A stretch of 64,000 nucleotides of DNA from Cohnella sp. OV330 (GCF_900112065.1 NZ_FOKE01000011.1:27219-91218); one strand, 5' to 3'. Counted from the first letter of the stretch, positions 17,554 to 25,445 are shown. Numbers and translations are program-made. Notes: generated by a model from the sequence alone, not told the origin.

Positions 17554-18948
17554 TTACTTCTTGTCCGCCTTGGCCCAATAGTCGTCGTACAGCTTCTGCG
17601 TCTTGGCGACGAGCTCCTTGAACGCCTGCTCGACCGGCACGTGGTTCAGCAGCACCTCGTTCGTCGCGTCGACGAAGAGCGTGCGCTCTCCGGTCTCGTC
17701 GATGAAGAAGTGGGCCTTGCTGTTGTCCAGCTGGCTAATGAACGGCCCGAGCTTCTCGTCGTTCAAGTATTTATCCTGCGTGGCTACCGCACGCTGCGCC
17801 GGGAGCTCGCCGACCTGTTCTACCCACTTCTCCTGAACCTCCTTGCTCGTCAGGAATTGCAGGAACTTGGTCGCGGCTTCGAGCTTCGCGCCGGATACGT
17901 TTTTCGGGATCGCGTTCGCCCAGAACGAGGACGGCGCCGACTTGCTCTTGTAGGCAGGCAGCGGCGCGATGCCGTACTGAAGGTCCGGCGCGTCCGTCTT
18001 CAAGGAGCCGAGGCGGAACGAGCCGTCGATGTTGATCGCGGCGTGCCCGGTCTTGAAGGCGGTGGCGTCGTCGGTGAATACGCCCGTCGTGCCGACCTTG
18101 TGCTTGACCGCGAAGTCGATCAGGTACTGGAAGGCTTCCAGCCCGGCCGGCGTATCCGCCCACAGAATGCGGCGCCGGTCGTCGCTGAGATCCTGGCCGC
18201 CCGCCTGCGGCAGCAGGCCGTCGCGGTACCAGTGGTGCAGCTGCGCGCCCGGCTCCCAGGCGAAGCCCTCGACGACGAATTGCCCTTTGCCGTCCTTCTC
18301 CGTCAGCTTCTTCGCGTCCTGGACGAGTTCCTCCCACGTGGCCGGCGGCTGCGCGATGTTCGCCTTCGCGAACAGGTCCTTGTTATAGAACAAGGCGAGC
18401 GTGCGGACCGCCGTGGGGATCGCCCAGTACGAGCCGTCAATCTTGGCCGCGCTCACGAGCGGGTAGTAGTCGCTCTCGATCCGGGCGGCCGGGAAGGCCG
18501 ACTCGGGCAGCGGCTGGAGGAAGCCGGAGGATACGTATTTAGGCAGCCAGCCGTAATAGAGGTTGATGACGTCCGGTCCTTTGCCGGCCGGCACGAGCGT
18601 CGCGACCTTCTCATTGTACTGGTCGTACGGGAAATTGGTCTGCTTGACCGTGATATTCGGATTTTGCTCCTGGAACTGCTTGATCAGTTCGTCGATGAGC
18701 GTCACCTTGGCCGGATACTCGTACTGCCAGTATTCGATCGTCACTTTCTCCTGGCTGCTGTCGCCGGCGACTGCAGGCGATGCGGAGCCCGACGCCGGCG
18801 CGGAAGCGGATGCGGATTCCGTCACGCTCGCAGGCGAAGCCGCGGCCCCTTCGGCAGTGTTCCCGTTGTTGCCGCCGCAGGCCGTCAACAGCAGGGTCAG
18901 GATCGCCAGTGCGGATAAAGGTTTCTTATAAGTCGTCTTTGTCGTCAT
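17554..18948 (-). CDS. Extracellular solute-binding lipoprotein, MalE/UgpB type
   Basis: A 464-residue family-1 solute-binding protein. The signal peptide ends in lipobox LTAC (Cys24), and a low-complexity Ser/Ala tether follows. The mature domain starts VTIEYWQYEYPAKVTLIDEL and shows the usual KGPDV, PTAVRTLALFYNKDLF and WANAIPKN landmarks. It belongs to the glycerol-phosphate/oligosaccharide group and is distinct from the DUF3502-type binding proteins of the other two importers. Its ATG overlaps the stop of the amidohydrolase gene (ATGA), so the operon is translationally coupled. Confidence 0.92.
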   Translation of the reverse strand: MTTKTTYKKPLSALAILTLLLTACGGNNGNTAEGAAASPASVTESASASAPASGSASPAVAGDSSQEKVTIEYWQYEYPAKVTLIDELIKQFQEQNPNITVKQTNFPYDQYNEKVATLVPAGKGPDVINLYYGWLPKYVSSGFLQPLPESAFPAARIESDYYPLVSAAKIDGSYWAIPTAVRTLALFYNKDLFAKANIAQPPATWEELVQDAKKLTEKDGKGQFVVEGFAWEPGAQLHHWYRDGLLPQAGGQDLSDDRRRILWADTPAGLEAFQYLIDFAVKHKVGTTGVFTDDATAFKTGHAAINIDGSFRLGSLKTDAPDLQYGIAPLPAYKSKSAPSSFWANAIPKNVSGAKLEAATKFLQFLTSKEVQEKWVEQVGELPAQRAVATQDKYLNDEKLGPFISQLDNSKAHFFIDETGERTLFVDATNEVLLNHVPVEQAFKELVAKTQKLYDDYWAKADKK

Positions 18949-19910
18949 CGGTTAATCTCCTTTAGTTCGGATCGTGGAACGGAAGGCGCCAGGTTCAGCA
19001 GCTTCCTCGCGTTGTTGCCGAAGATCGCCTCGATCTCGTCGTCCGAGAAGCGTAGGTCGCGCGTCACGCGGGTCTGGTCCTGCAAATACCGGTAGTTGTA
19101 GCCTCTGGGAAATCCGAGCGAGTCGGTTCCGAAGATGATGCGCTCCGGTCCGATCAGCTCGTATGTCTTGCGGAACAGCGTCTCCAGCGTGAGCTCGTAG
19201 GGCATCCAGCGCACCCACTGATTAGAGCCCGACGTGTCGACGTATACGTTCGGACAGCTCCAGCACAGATGCAGCAGCTCCTGGAAGTAGCCGCACCCGA
19301 AGTGCGGGATGATGAAAGGAATGTCCGGATAGCGGCGGGCGACGTTAAATATGGCCAGCGGATTAATGTTCGGATGATGGACGATGCCTCCCGCGTGGCC
19401 GAGCAGCCCGAAGTGAATGAGCACCGGCAGGCCGCGTTCCGCCGCGAAATTCCACACAGGCTCAAGCGATGCGTCGTCGAACGGAATCGGCGTGAGCGGC
19501 CCGAACAGCTTGTAGCCTTTGAGGCCGAGCTCGTCTACCGCGCGTTTCAGCTCCCGCGCGGCGTCCGGCCGCTCGATCGGATGTGACGCGAAACCGGTGA
19601 ACCGGTCCGGGGCGGTGGCGATTTGCGCGGCAAGCTCGTCGTTCGTCCAGCCGGTCAGGAAGTTGAGTCCGCCGATTCCGTAGCGGTCCAGTTCGTCCTT
19701 CCAGCGCGCGATCAGCGGACGCTGCGCCTGATCGGGATCGGGCTCGGAAGCCGGCAGATCCCAAGTGAGACGCATTCGCTCGGCCCGCTCGCTGCCGTAA
19801 CGTACGATCTTTTCGTGCCGACTCTGCGAGATCGGATAGTTGTAGGGCAGATGCCCGTGAATATCGAATACTTGAAAGCCGGCTCTAAACACTGGCTGTT
19901 CCTCCTTCAT
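18945..19910 (-). CDS. Amidohydrolase family protein (amidohydrolase-2 TIM barrel)
   Basis: A 321-residue TIM-barrel hydrolase of the PF04909 type. The first metal motif is FDIHGHL, followed by LIHFG, a HFG near residue 220 and the catalytic Asp in FGTDSLGFPRG. Members hydrolyse or decarboxylate small ring or lactone substrates (2-pyrone-dicarboxylate lactonase, ACMSD, sugar lactonases). The substrate is unknown here. It overlaps the lyase gene by 26 bp and the binding-protein gene by 4 bp, so the three are made together. It likely processes a compound brought in by the importer. Confidence 0.82.
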   Translation of the reverse strand: MKEEQPVFRAGFQVFDIHGHLPYNYPISQSRHEKIVRYGSERAERMRLTWDLPASEPDPDQAQRPLIARWKDELDRYGIGGLNFLTGWTNDELAAQIATAPDRFTGFASHPIERPDAARELKRAVDELGLKGYKLFGPLTPIPFDDASLEPVWNFAAERGLPVLIHFGLLGHAGGIVHHPNINPLAIFNVARRYPDIPFIIPHFGCGYFQELLHLCWSCPNVYVDTSGSNQWVRWMPYELTLETLFRKTYELIGPERIIFGTDSLGFPRGYNYRYLQDQTRVTRDLRFSDDEIEAIFGNNARKLLNLAPSVPRSELKEINR

Positions 19911-21436
19911 TCGTTCGATCGGCGGCCGCCGGTCGAATGCGGATGTCCAGCAGCGCGTCGAGCTCGCCCAGCCTGGCCTCGATCGCCGCGCGCGTCCGCT
20001 GCGCCCAATCGAGCGAGGCCTGCCGTACCGTCTCCTGCGCGGCGAGCGCCCGCTCCACCTCCCGCGGATTCGTGCCGCCCCGCAGCCGGCGGACCGCCAC
20101 GAAGTGCGCCGGATCCAGCGCCTGCACGAGCTCGGCTTCGGAGATCGACAGCGCCCGCCCGACGACTTCCTGCGCCGCTTCGTTCAGCATGTCGACCGTC
20201 AACGCCTTGACGGTCAACCCGGCGCCGGTCGCCGTCCGCACTAGCGAGGCCACGACGGCATGCGCGGTGCGGAAGGCAAGACCTTCCTTGCGCACGAGCG
20301 TGTCCGCCAGCTCGGTCACCGTCGCAAAGCTCGCCTCGGCTCGCTGCCGCAAGACGTCCGCTTGGATCTCCAGCGTCTCCACGATGCGCGCCAGCAGCCG
20401 ATACGCCGAAGACAGCGTCTTCAGGCTTCGCCAGGCGTAGGGCTGCAGATCGTCCTCGGTGTCGACGATATCCCCGAACGGCGTGTTGTGCATCATCGCG
20501 AGCACCGTATGGGCGTCCCCGGCGCAAGCGGACAGCAGCGAGCGCAGATGCTCGACCGACACCGGATTGCGCTTCTGCGGCATGATCGAGCTGATCTGAA
20601 CATAGGGATCGGACACGCGGGCGGCCGAAAACTCCTGGGTGCCCCACAGCAGCAGCTCCTGCGTGAACCTGCCGAGATCGACGGCGGCGAGCGCGGCGGC
20701 AGTCGCGATCTCGCCGACGTAATCCGCGCCGCTGACCGCGTCGTAGGCATTTTCCACGATCCCTTCGAAGCCCAGCAGCTCGGCTGTCCGCTCCCTGCTG
20801 ATCGCATAGCCGGACGTCGTGAGCGCGGCCGCCCCCAGGCTGCTGCGGTTGCAGTTGTCGTACGCGGCCCGCAGCCGACGGATATCGCGGGTCAGCGAGT
20901 CGGACACCGCCGCGATATAGTGCGCCACCGTCGTCGGCTGCGCCTGCTGCGTATGCGTATAGCCGATCATGAGCGTCTCCGTATGGCCGCGGGCGAAGGC
21001 GATCAGCCGGTCCTGCAGCGCGAGAGCGGCCTGAATCGCGCCGAGGAGCTTGCCTCGGAGCACGATCCGATAGATGGCGATGCCCATATCGTTGCGGCTG
21101 CGGGCCAGATGCAGATTGCCCGTCGCCTCGCCGCCGGCCAGCAGCAGCTCGTGCTCCAGCTCGAAGAACAAATCCTCGAACTCGCCGGTGTAGCGTCGTT
21201 CCCGCAGCTCGCCCGGATCCAGCTTCCGCAGCGCCCGGGCGATGAGATCCGCCTCGTGCTTCGGTAAAAGACGCTGCTCGCACAGCATAATAAAATGGGC
21301 CTTGTTGACGGCAATCATTCGGGTCCAAGAGCTCGCGCTTGGCCTGCTCGTAAGCGGGCTCCAGCACGACTTCGGCATAGGTTTTTCCGGGAAACCGCCC
21401 CCCTTCCTCCCCACTCCGCTCCCACGGCTCAGACAT
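19885..21436 (-). pseudogene. Argininosuccinate lyase-like enzyme, frameshifted near the N terminus
   Basis: The main frame encodes about 480 residues of the aspartase/argininosuccinate-lyase superfamily. The conserved regions are RSRNDM, GYTHTQQAQP (base-region His) and the signature SSIMPQKRNP. The N terminus lies in another frame: MSEPWERSG at 21436, behind GGGAG, runs to LLDPN. The main frame then continues MIAVNKAHF. One extra base around 21315-21321 (CCGAATG where CCGATG would restore LLDPMIAVNKAH) explains the break. Either the gene is a recent pseudogene, a sequence error is present, or translation starts at 21317 without the first 40 residues. Its operon partners argue for a catabolic lyase rather than arginine synthesis. 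Confidence 0.75.
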
Positions 21437-21483
21437 ATTCCATCGCTCCCGTCCTGCTGATCTCGCCCTGTCCCAAAAGAAAA

Positions 21484-21517
21484 GGAGACCGCAGTCCTTA
21501 GGCAGGACTTGGTCTCC
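21484..21517 (-). terminator. Attenuator-like hairpin in the leader of the lyase operon
   Basis: On the minus strand GGAGACC-A-AGTCCT pairs with AGGACT-GC-GGTCTCC, and TTTTCTTTT follows. It lies between the predicted promoter (21581-21610) and the operon start (21436), so it would stop transcription before the first gene unless relieved. No T-box motif or known riboswitch core was recognised. Confidence 0.6.
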
Positions 21518-21580
21518 AGTGATCTGGTAGAACGATCGTCGTTATTCCTATAAAACCTACTTGTTTGGTTTTATTTATTT

Positions 21581-21610
21581 ATACTAGCATCCGTTTTCTG
21601 GAAACGTCAA
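21581..21610 (-). promoter_or_regulatory. Predicted promoter of the lyase-amidohydrolase-importer operon with cre-like spacer
   Basis: Read on the minus strand, -35 TTGACG (21605-21610) and -10 TAGTAT (21581-21586) are 18 bp apart. The spacer contains AGAAAACGGATGCT, a cre-like sequence with one mismatch. Just downstream, AAAACC and GGTTTT form a small dyad around CAAACAAGTA that could be an operator. Confidence 0.45.
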
Positions 21611-21629
21611 TCCGTCCGGTTATAGATTC

Positions 21630-21655
21630 TGCCGATGCTGCGATCGGCATTTTTT
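21630..21655 (+). terminator. Orphan intrinsic terminator on the plus strand
   Basis: TGCCGAT (21630-21636) pairs with ATCGGCA (21643-21649), followed by six T. No plus-strand gene lies upstream within 6 kb, so it may end a small RNA or act in the leader of the gene at 21828. The surrounding gap 21437-21827 otherwise holds only the leader elements listed. Confidence 0.55.
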
Positions 21656-21827
21656 ATAAGACGCCTGTCAAGACCTATCTAGTCGTGCGACAATATCCGA
21701 CAAACCGCCCATTTATTTTTGTTTTGCGCATGTGTTATCATAGCCCGCAAGGCGGGGTTTGCAATTCACTTCTTGTTATAGCCCGCGTCGATCAACCAAG
21801 TACATACTTCAAGGAGGCTTAACGGAA

Positions 21828-22718
21828 ATGATGAAATTGAAATGGACGGCGATCCTCTCCTGCGTCCTAGCCGCAAGCTTGATGTCCGGAACGGCGGCAT
21901 TCGCCAAGTCGGCCGAGCAGCACGGCAACAAAGGCGGCAACGCGGACGTCGTCAAGACGCAGTTCGAAGAGAAGAAGAACGGATCCAATGGCAACGATAA
22001 AAAGGAAAGCGCTTCATCCGCTACATACGGCCATTCGGAAAGCGTCACGTCCGCTACATACGGAGGACCGAACGGCTACAAAGGCCTGCTCCATGCCATC
22101 GAGAACGTCAAGGACAAGCCCGCCGGCGCCGTTCTGGCCAACCTCCTGCTCACGAAGTACGAGATGAAGCTAACGGATCAGCAGAAGGCGGATCTGGAGG
22201 CCATTCAAGAACAAGACAAGGCCCTGTCCGCGATCGCCGACTTGCTCGATCAAAAGGGCAGCGTCGTCGACGCCGTGTACGTGCAAAAGGAAGCCATCAA
22301 AGCCAATGCCAAAAACCTGGCCGGCTACCAGAAGCTCGGCAAGCTGTACAAAAAGTCGGGTAAAACCGGCGTGAACCTGTTCGTCAACGGGGACGAGACG
22401 ATTCCCGCGGTAGCGCCGATCATCCGCGACGGCAGTACGCTAGTACCTTTCCGGGCCATTGCCGAGGCGCTGCAGGCAGAAGTCGTGTATAACCCCGCCG
22501 ACCGCACGGTCACCGTGACCCGCGACGGCATATCCGTCAAGCTCGTCTTGAACAGCAAGACGGCGTACGTAAACGGAAAAACCGTTAAACTGGACGTAAC
22601 CGCGACCGTCGTGAAAGGCAGCACCGTCGTTCCCGTGCGTTTCGTCAGCGAAGCGCTGGACTCGACCGTCAAGTGGGAGCCGGTATCCCAATCCGTCGTG
22701 ATCTACGACAATCCGTAA
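21828..22718 (+). CDS. Secreted protein with copper-amine-oxidase-like (stalk) domain
   Basis: A 296-residue exported protein. The ATG at 21828 (or 21831) follows AAGGAGG and starts a signal peptide with cleavage near AFA-KS. A charged region includes a short duplicated motif (SATYGHSES and SATYGGP). The C-terminal 110 residues form a stalk domain (INLFVNGDETIP, GSTLVPFRAIAEALQA, VPVRFVSEALDSTVKW), the module annotated as copper amine oxidase N-terminal-like. In Paenibacillaceae such proteins are cell-surface components; they are not oxidases. The role is unknown. Confidence 0.8.
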   Translation: MMKLKWTAILSCVLAASLMSGTAAFAKSAEQHGNKGGNADVVKTQFEEKKNGSNGNDKKESASSATYGHSESVTSATYGGPNGYKGLLHAIENVKDKPAGAVLANLLLTKYEMKLTDQQKADLEAIQEQDKALSAIADLLDQKGSVVDAVYVQKEAIKANAKNLAGYQKLGKLYKKSGKTGVNLFVNGDETIPAVAPIIRDGSTLVPFRAIAEALQAEVVYNPADRTVTVTRDGISVKLVLNSKTAYVNGKTVKLDVTATVVKGSTVVPVRFVSEALDSTVKWEPVSQSVVIYDNP

Positions 22719-22732
22719 AGACCGGATAACGA

Positions 22733-22774
22733 AACGGCGCTGCGGGTCCGAGAGGACCTGCAGCGCCGTTTTTT
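22733..22774 (+). terminator. Intrinsic terminator of the stalk-domain gene
   Basis: AACGGCGCTGC (22733-22743) pairs with GCAGCGCCGTT (22760-22770), with an inner GGTCC/GGACC stem and a T run. It faces the convergent SDR gene. Confidence 0.8.
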
Positions 22775-22782
22775 GTTTTCCG

Positions 22783-23499
22783 TTACCAAGGAAGCTCGCT
22801 GTCCATGTAGTAGAAGCCGCCGGTCGGCCCGTCCGCGGGCAGCGTCGCCAGGCGAACGGCCGTGATCGCGCCCTCTTCCGCCGACAGCTCCGCCTTTTCG
22901 CCGCCCATGCGCGTCTTGACCAGGCCCGGGTGGACCGAGTTGACCTTCAGGTTCGTACCCTTCGACCGCTGCGCCCAGTAGGCAGTCAGCATGTTGAGCG
23001 CCGCCTTGGAGGCCGCGTAGGCCGGGGTGGCGATCCGCTGCGCGAGCTCGTTGTTCAGGATAAAATGAATCGAGCCGAGCGCGCTGCTCTGATTCACGAT
23101 GCGGCCCGCGTCGCTCTTCAGCAGCAGCGGCATGAGCGTCTCCGTGATGAGGAACGGCGCGAACGTGTTCACCTCGAACGTATCCCTGAACGCGTCGCCC
23201 GCATATTCCCCGTTTTCCGCCCAGATGCCCGCATTGTTGACCAGAATGTCCAATCGGCCGTATGCATCCGCGATGTACGAGGCCAGCTCCGAGATATGCG
23301 CGGCATTGGTCACCTCGAGCTCGACGCCCTCCGCCTGAATGCCTTCTTGCCGGAGCTCGGACGCAGCCTTCTCCGCGGCGCCGATCGTGCGCGCCGACAC
23401 CAGCACGGTGATGCCCTGGCGGCCCAACTGCCGGGCCACCTCCAGTCCGATTCCGCCGCTTGCACCGGTTATTAATGCGATTTTGTCGTTGATTGTCAT
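22783..23499 (-). CDS. SDR-family oxidoreductase
   Basis: A 238-residue classical short-chain dehydrogenase. The cofactor loop is TGASGGIG, the structural motif is NNAG, the catalytic Ser is in QSSALG and the Tyr-Lys pair in YAASK. The Arg at position 37-38 (SARTIGAAE) suggests NADPH preference. It resembles carbonyl-reductase-like SDRs that reduce aldehydes or quinones. It is the last gene of a minus-strand group with a decayed oxidoreductase and a TetR regulator, and is probably under the same repressor. Confidence 0.88.
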   Translation of the reverse strand: MTINDKIALITGASGGIGLEVARQLGRQGITVLVSARTIGAAEKAASELRQEGIQAEGVELEVTNAAHISELASYIADAYGRLDILVNNAGIWAENGEYAGDAFRDTFEVNTFAPFLITETLMPLLLKSDAGRIVNQSSALGSIHFILNNELAQRIATPAYAASKAALNMLTAYWAQRSKGTNLKVNSVHPGLVKTRMGGEKAELSAEEGAITAVRLATLPADGPTGGFYYMDSELPW

Positions 23500-23570
23500 G
23501 ATCGAATGCCTCCTCGTTTAGGTTTGATTTCTCTTTTATTCGGGTGCCTCGTTAAAGGTCGTTGCCTCGT

Positions 23571-23630
23571 TCGTTCCGTTGCTTCGTTGTTCGTTCCGTT
23601 GCTTCGTTGTTCGTTCCGTTGCTTCGTTAT
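23571..23630. repeat. 20-bp tandem repeat, three copies
   Basis: TCGTTCCGTTGCTTCGTTGT occurs at 23571, 23591 and, with one change, 23611. The third copy supplies the stop codon region of the decayed oxidoreductase gene. Confidence 0.9.
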
Positions 23631-23929
23631 CCGTTGCTTGCGACGAGATCCGCTGCGTGAACATGACGTACCGTCGCCAGGTGATTGACGTAAGCGGACA
23701 GGCTCTCCGCCAGCTGTCCGTCGGTCACATGCCTTGCGTTATGAATCGCAAAGGGCGGCAAGTAATGCGCGCCGACGTAGTTCGCGAGCACCTCGACCGG
23801 TTTGTCGGGATAAGTCCGATACAGTTCGTGCACGGTCGTATCGGGCAGCCGCTTCAAGCGTTCGGTCCAGGCTCGGTTGATTCTGGACTGCGACAGATCC
23901 GGGTGCGCGACGACACTCAACGTTTTCAT
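23627..23929 (-). pseudogene. NAD(P)H oxidoreductase (flavodoxin-like fold), internally deleted remnant
   Basis: Only about 100 residues remain of a YwrO/KefF-type quinone reductase that is normally near 180. The N terminus is intact (MKTLSVVAHPDLSQSRINRAW to LYRTYPDKP). The text then jumps to the family's C-terminal region (VEVLANYVGAHYLPPFAIHN). The FMN-binding middle, with its FQFPLYWYSSP-type motif, is missing in frame. GGAG precedes the ATG, and an operator-like palindrome lies at 23957-23974. The product is unlikely to bind flavin. Confidence 0.72.
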
Positions 23930-23956
23930 AGTCATGCTCCTTGTAATCAAAGCATT

Positions 23957-23974
23957 GGGAATGATCATTCTCAA
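23957..23974. promoter_or_regulatory. TetR-type operator candidate O1
   Basis: GGGAATGATCATTCTCAA is almost the same 18-bp sequence as 25114-25131 and lies 28 bp before the oxidoreductase start. It is probably bound by the adjacent TetR regulator. Confidence 0.55.
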
Positions 23975-23997
23975 ATGCTGAAAAAAAGGCGATGCGC

Positions 23998-24576
23998 TCA
24001 AGGCTCCAAAATACGCATCGTCAGTTCGGCGGTTCGTTCGAGCTTCTCCTTCGCGACCGTCGTCCGCGTCATGACGCGAAGTCCGGTCAACGCGTTTTGC
24101 AAATATTCGGCCAACTCCGCGGCGCCGTATTGCTTGGCGAATTCCCCGCTTTCCTGCCCCCATGCGACGATCTCCGCCAGCAGCCGCTCCGTGTTCGCGA
24201 ACGCTTCGCGGGCCTTGGCGTCCACCTCCGCGTCCCGCAGCGCCAGTTCGGCGGCCGAATTCACCAGCATGCAGCCGGCTGGCGCGTCCTCCTCGCCGTG
24301 GATGATATAGGCGAAGACGAACCGCAGCGCTTCTCCGGCCGACCGGGACTGCTTGACGCCGGCCGTCAGTCTCCCGCTGATCCGGTCCTCGAACCGCTCC
24401 AACGCCTTGAGGAATAAGGTGTGCTTGTCGGTAAACGTATCGTAAAGGCTTCTGCGGTGGATGCCCATATGCTCGACGAGATCGTTCAGCGACGTCTTCT
24501 CGTAGCCTTGCTCCCAGAATAGCTTCATCGCTTTTTCCAGGACGGCGGCTTCTTCGAACTCTTTGCTTCTGGCCAT
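23998..24576 (-). CDS. TetR/AcrR-family transcriptional regulator
   Basis: A 192-residue repressor. The N-terminal helix-turn-helix reads KTSLNDLVEHMGIHRRSLYDTFTDKHTLF. The ligand-binding C-terminal domain resembles the AcrR group that contains a Cys near the middle (AGCMLVNSA). Such proteins usually control oxidoreductase genes in response to electrophiles; this function is inferred. An operator-like half site TGAGAACGACCGGT lies at 24609-24622, upstream of its own start, which suggests autoregulation. Confidence 0.9.
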   Translation of the reverse strand: MARSKEFEEAAVLEKAMKLFWEQGYEKTSLNDLVEHMGIHRRSLYDTFTDKHTLFLKALERFEDRISGRLTAGVKQSRSAGEALRFVFAYIIHGEEDAPAGCMLVNSAAELALRDAEVDAKAREAFANTERLLAEIVAWGQESGEFAKQYGAAELAEYLQNALTGLRVMTRTTVAKEKLERTAELTMRILEP

Positions 24577-24608
24577 GGTTACTCCCTCCCGCCCCCATCA
24601 TATCATTA

Positions 24609-24622
24609 TGAGAACGACCGGT
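24609..24622. promoter_or_regulatory. TetR-type operator candidate O2
   Basis: TGAGAACGACCGGT shares the TGAGAACGAYC core with the sites at 25184 and 25216 (reverse strand) and 25114. It lies 33 bp upstream of the TetR gene. Confidence 0.45.
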
Positions 24623-24664
24623 ATAGAATGAACGCGCCGAAATGTCGGTTCAGGCGTCCGATAG

Positions 24665-25081
24665 TCAGCCGATCGCCCGCAAATCCCGCCCCTGCGCGGA
24701 CAGCCATGCCACGGCTTCGCCCCGATCCTCGAAGCTCTCTTGGCGGTAAGGCAGCGTGCCCAGGCCGTCCACCGTGCGGTTGACGCTCATCTTGGCGATC
24801 AGGTTGCGGGGTTCGAGCATCGCCAGATGGCGAAGGCCGCTCTCGTACGCGCGCCGGATAAAAAACTCGGCGATCCACGCCTTGTCCTCGGCCTTGATCG
24901 CCGAGCCTTCGCGCGTATCCATCAACACCTTGCTGCCATACCGCAGCTTCAGCAGGTCGGCGCCCTTGAGCAGAATCGTCTGGAATTCCTCGCCGTAAGC
25001 GAATCCCTTCCACTCGATGATGACGCTCCGCAGTTCGTCGTCCCAAGAGACCTTGCCATGCTTCGATTCAAAATAACGCAT
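24665..25081 (-). CDS. STAS-like domain protein of unknown function
   Basis: A 138-residue soluble protein. The pattern of an early two-strand unit (WDDELRSVIIEWKGFAYGEEF), a long helix and a KVLMDTREGSAI strand-turn resembles STAS/SpoIIAA-like proteins of Bacteroidetes and Firmicutes. No catalytic motif is visible. The ATG at 25081 has AAGGAG 9 bases upstream. Two operator-like sites lie upstream at 25114-25131 and 25184-25227, so it probably belongs to the adjacent TetR regulon. Confidence 0.6.
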   Translation of the reverse strand: MRYFESKHGKVSWDDELRSVIIEWKGFAYGEEFQTILLKGADLLKLRYGSKVLMDTREGSAIKAEDKAWIAEFFIRRAYESGLRHLAMLEPRNLIAKMSVNRTVDGLGTLPYRQESFEDRGEAVAWLSAQGRDLRAIG

Positions 25082-25113
25082 ACCGTCCAGCTCCTTCGCC
25101 GATTTCATTTTAC

Positions 25114-25131
25114 GGGAACGATCGTTCTCAA
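25114..25131. promoter_or_regulatory. TetR-type operator candidate O3
   Basis: GGGAACGATCGTTCTCAA contains the perfect palindrome GAACGATCGTTC and differs from O1 at two positions. It lies 32 bp upstream of the STAS-like gene. Confidence 0.55.
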
Positions 25132-25183
25132 AAGACGATGCCTTGTCGTTCCTCGTTCTTGCCGCTGAATACAGATTATCATA

Positions 25184-25227
25184 TTGAGAACGATCAGTAA
25201 AGAATTATTTTTACCGACCGTTCTCAA
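25184..25227. promoter_or_regulatory. Inverted pair of TetR-type half sites (O4/O5)
   Basis: TTGAGAACGATC (25184-25195) faces GACCGTTCTCAA (25216-25227) across an AT-rich centre. Both are copies of the core seen at O1-O3. The centre could hold a promoter. Confidence 0.45.
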
Positions 25228-25250
25228 TCGAGCGATGAGGCATACAAGGG

Positions 25251-25437
25251 CTATCGCGCAAAAGTACACGATCGAGAGCCGCACCCGTTCGTCGTTCCGC
25301 CTATCATGCAAAAGTGCAGGATTTTTACCCGAAACACCCCGGTTCTCGCTTAAAGAGATGAGCTACCGTGCACTTTTGCGCGATAGATCGCAAAATAACG
25401 CCAGACCAGCCTTGGATGATGCACTTTTGCAAGATAG
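25251..25437. repeat. 186-bp four-core palindromic element, copy 1
   Basis: Four 20-bp palindromic cores of the type ATCNTGCAAAAGTGCANGAT are centred near 25262, 25312, 25374 and 25425 (spacing 50, 62, 51). The inner pair (25301-25386) begins CTATCATGCAAAAG and ends CTTTTGCGCGATAG. Reverse-complemented, it aligns closely with 60306-60390. The outer 50-bp arms also align with those of the copy at 60255-60440 in opposite orientation. No reading frame is convincing. Confidence 0.85.
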
Positions 25438-25445
25438 CACTAGAC

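Noticed and set aside
16522-18918. A 798-codon plus-strand open frame
   Set aside because: It is antisense to a binding-protein and permease gene with clear family motifs. Long antisense frames are common at this GC content; the same holds for 5364-6893, 11984-13645, 39983-41698 and 41857-43092.
21484-21573. T-box riboswitch before the lyase operon
   Set aside because: The leader is too short and lacks the T-box sequence and a specifier loop. It is kept only as an attenuator of unknown type.
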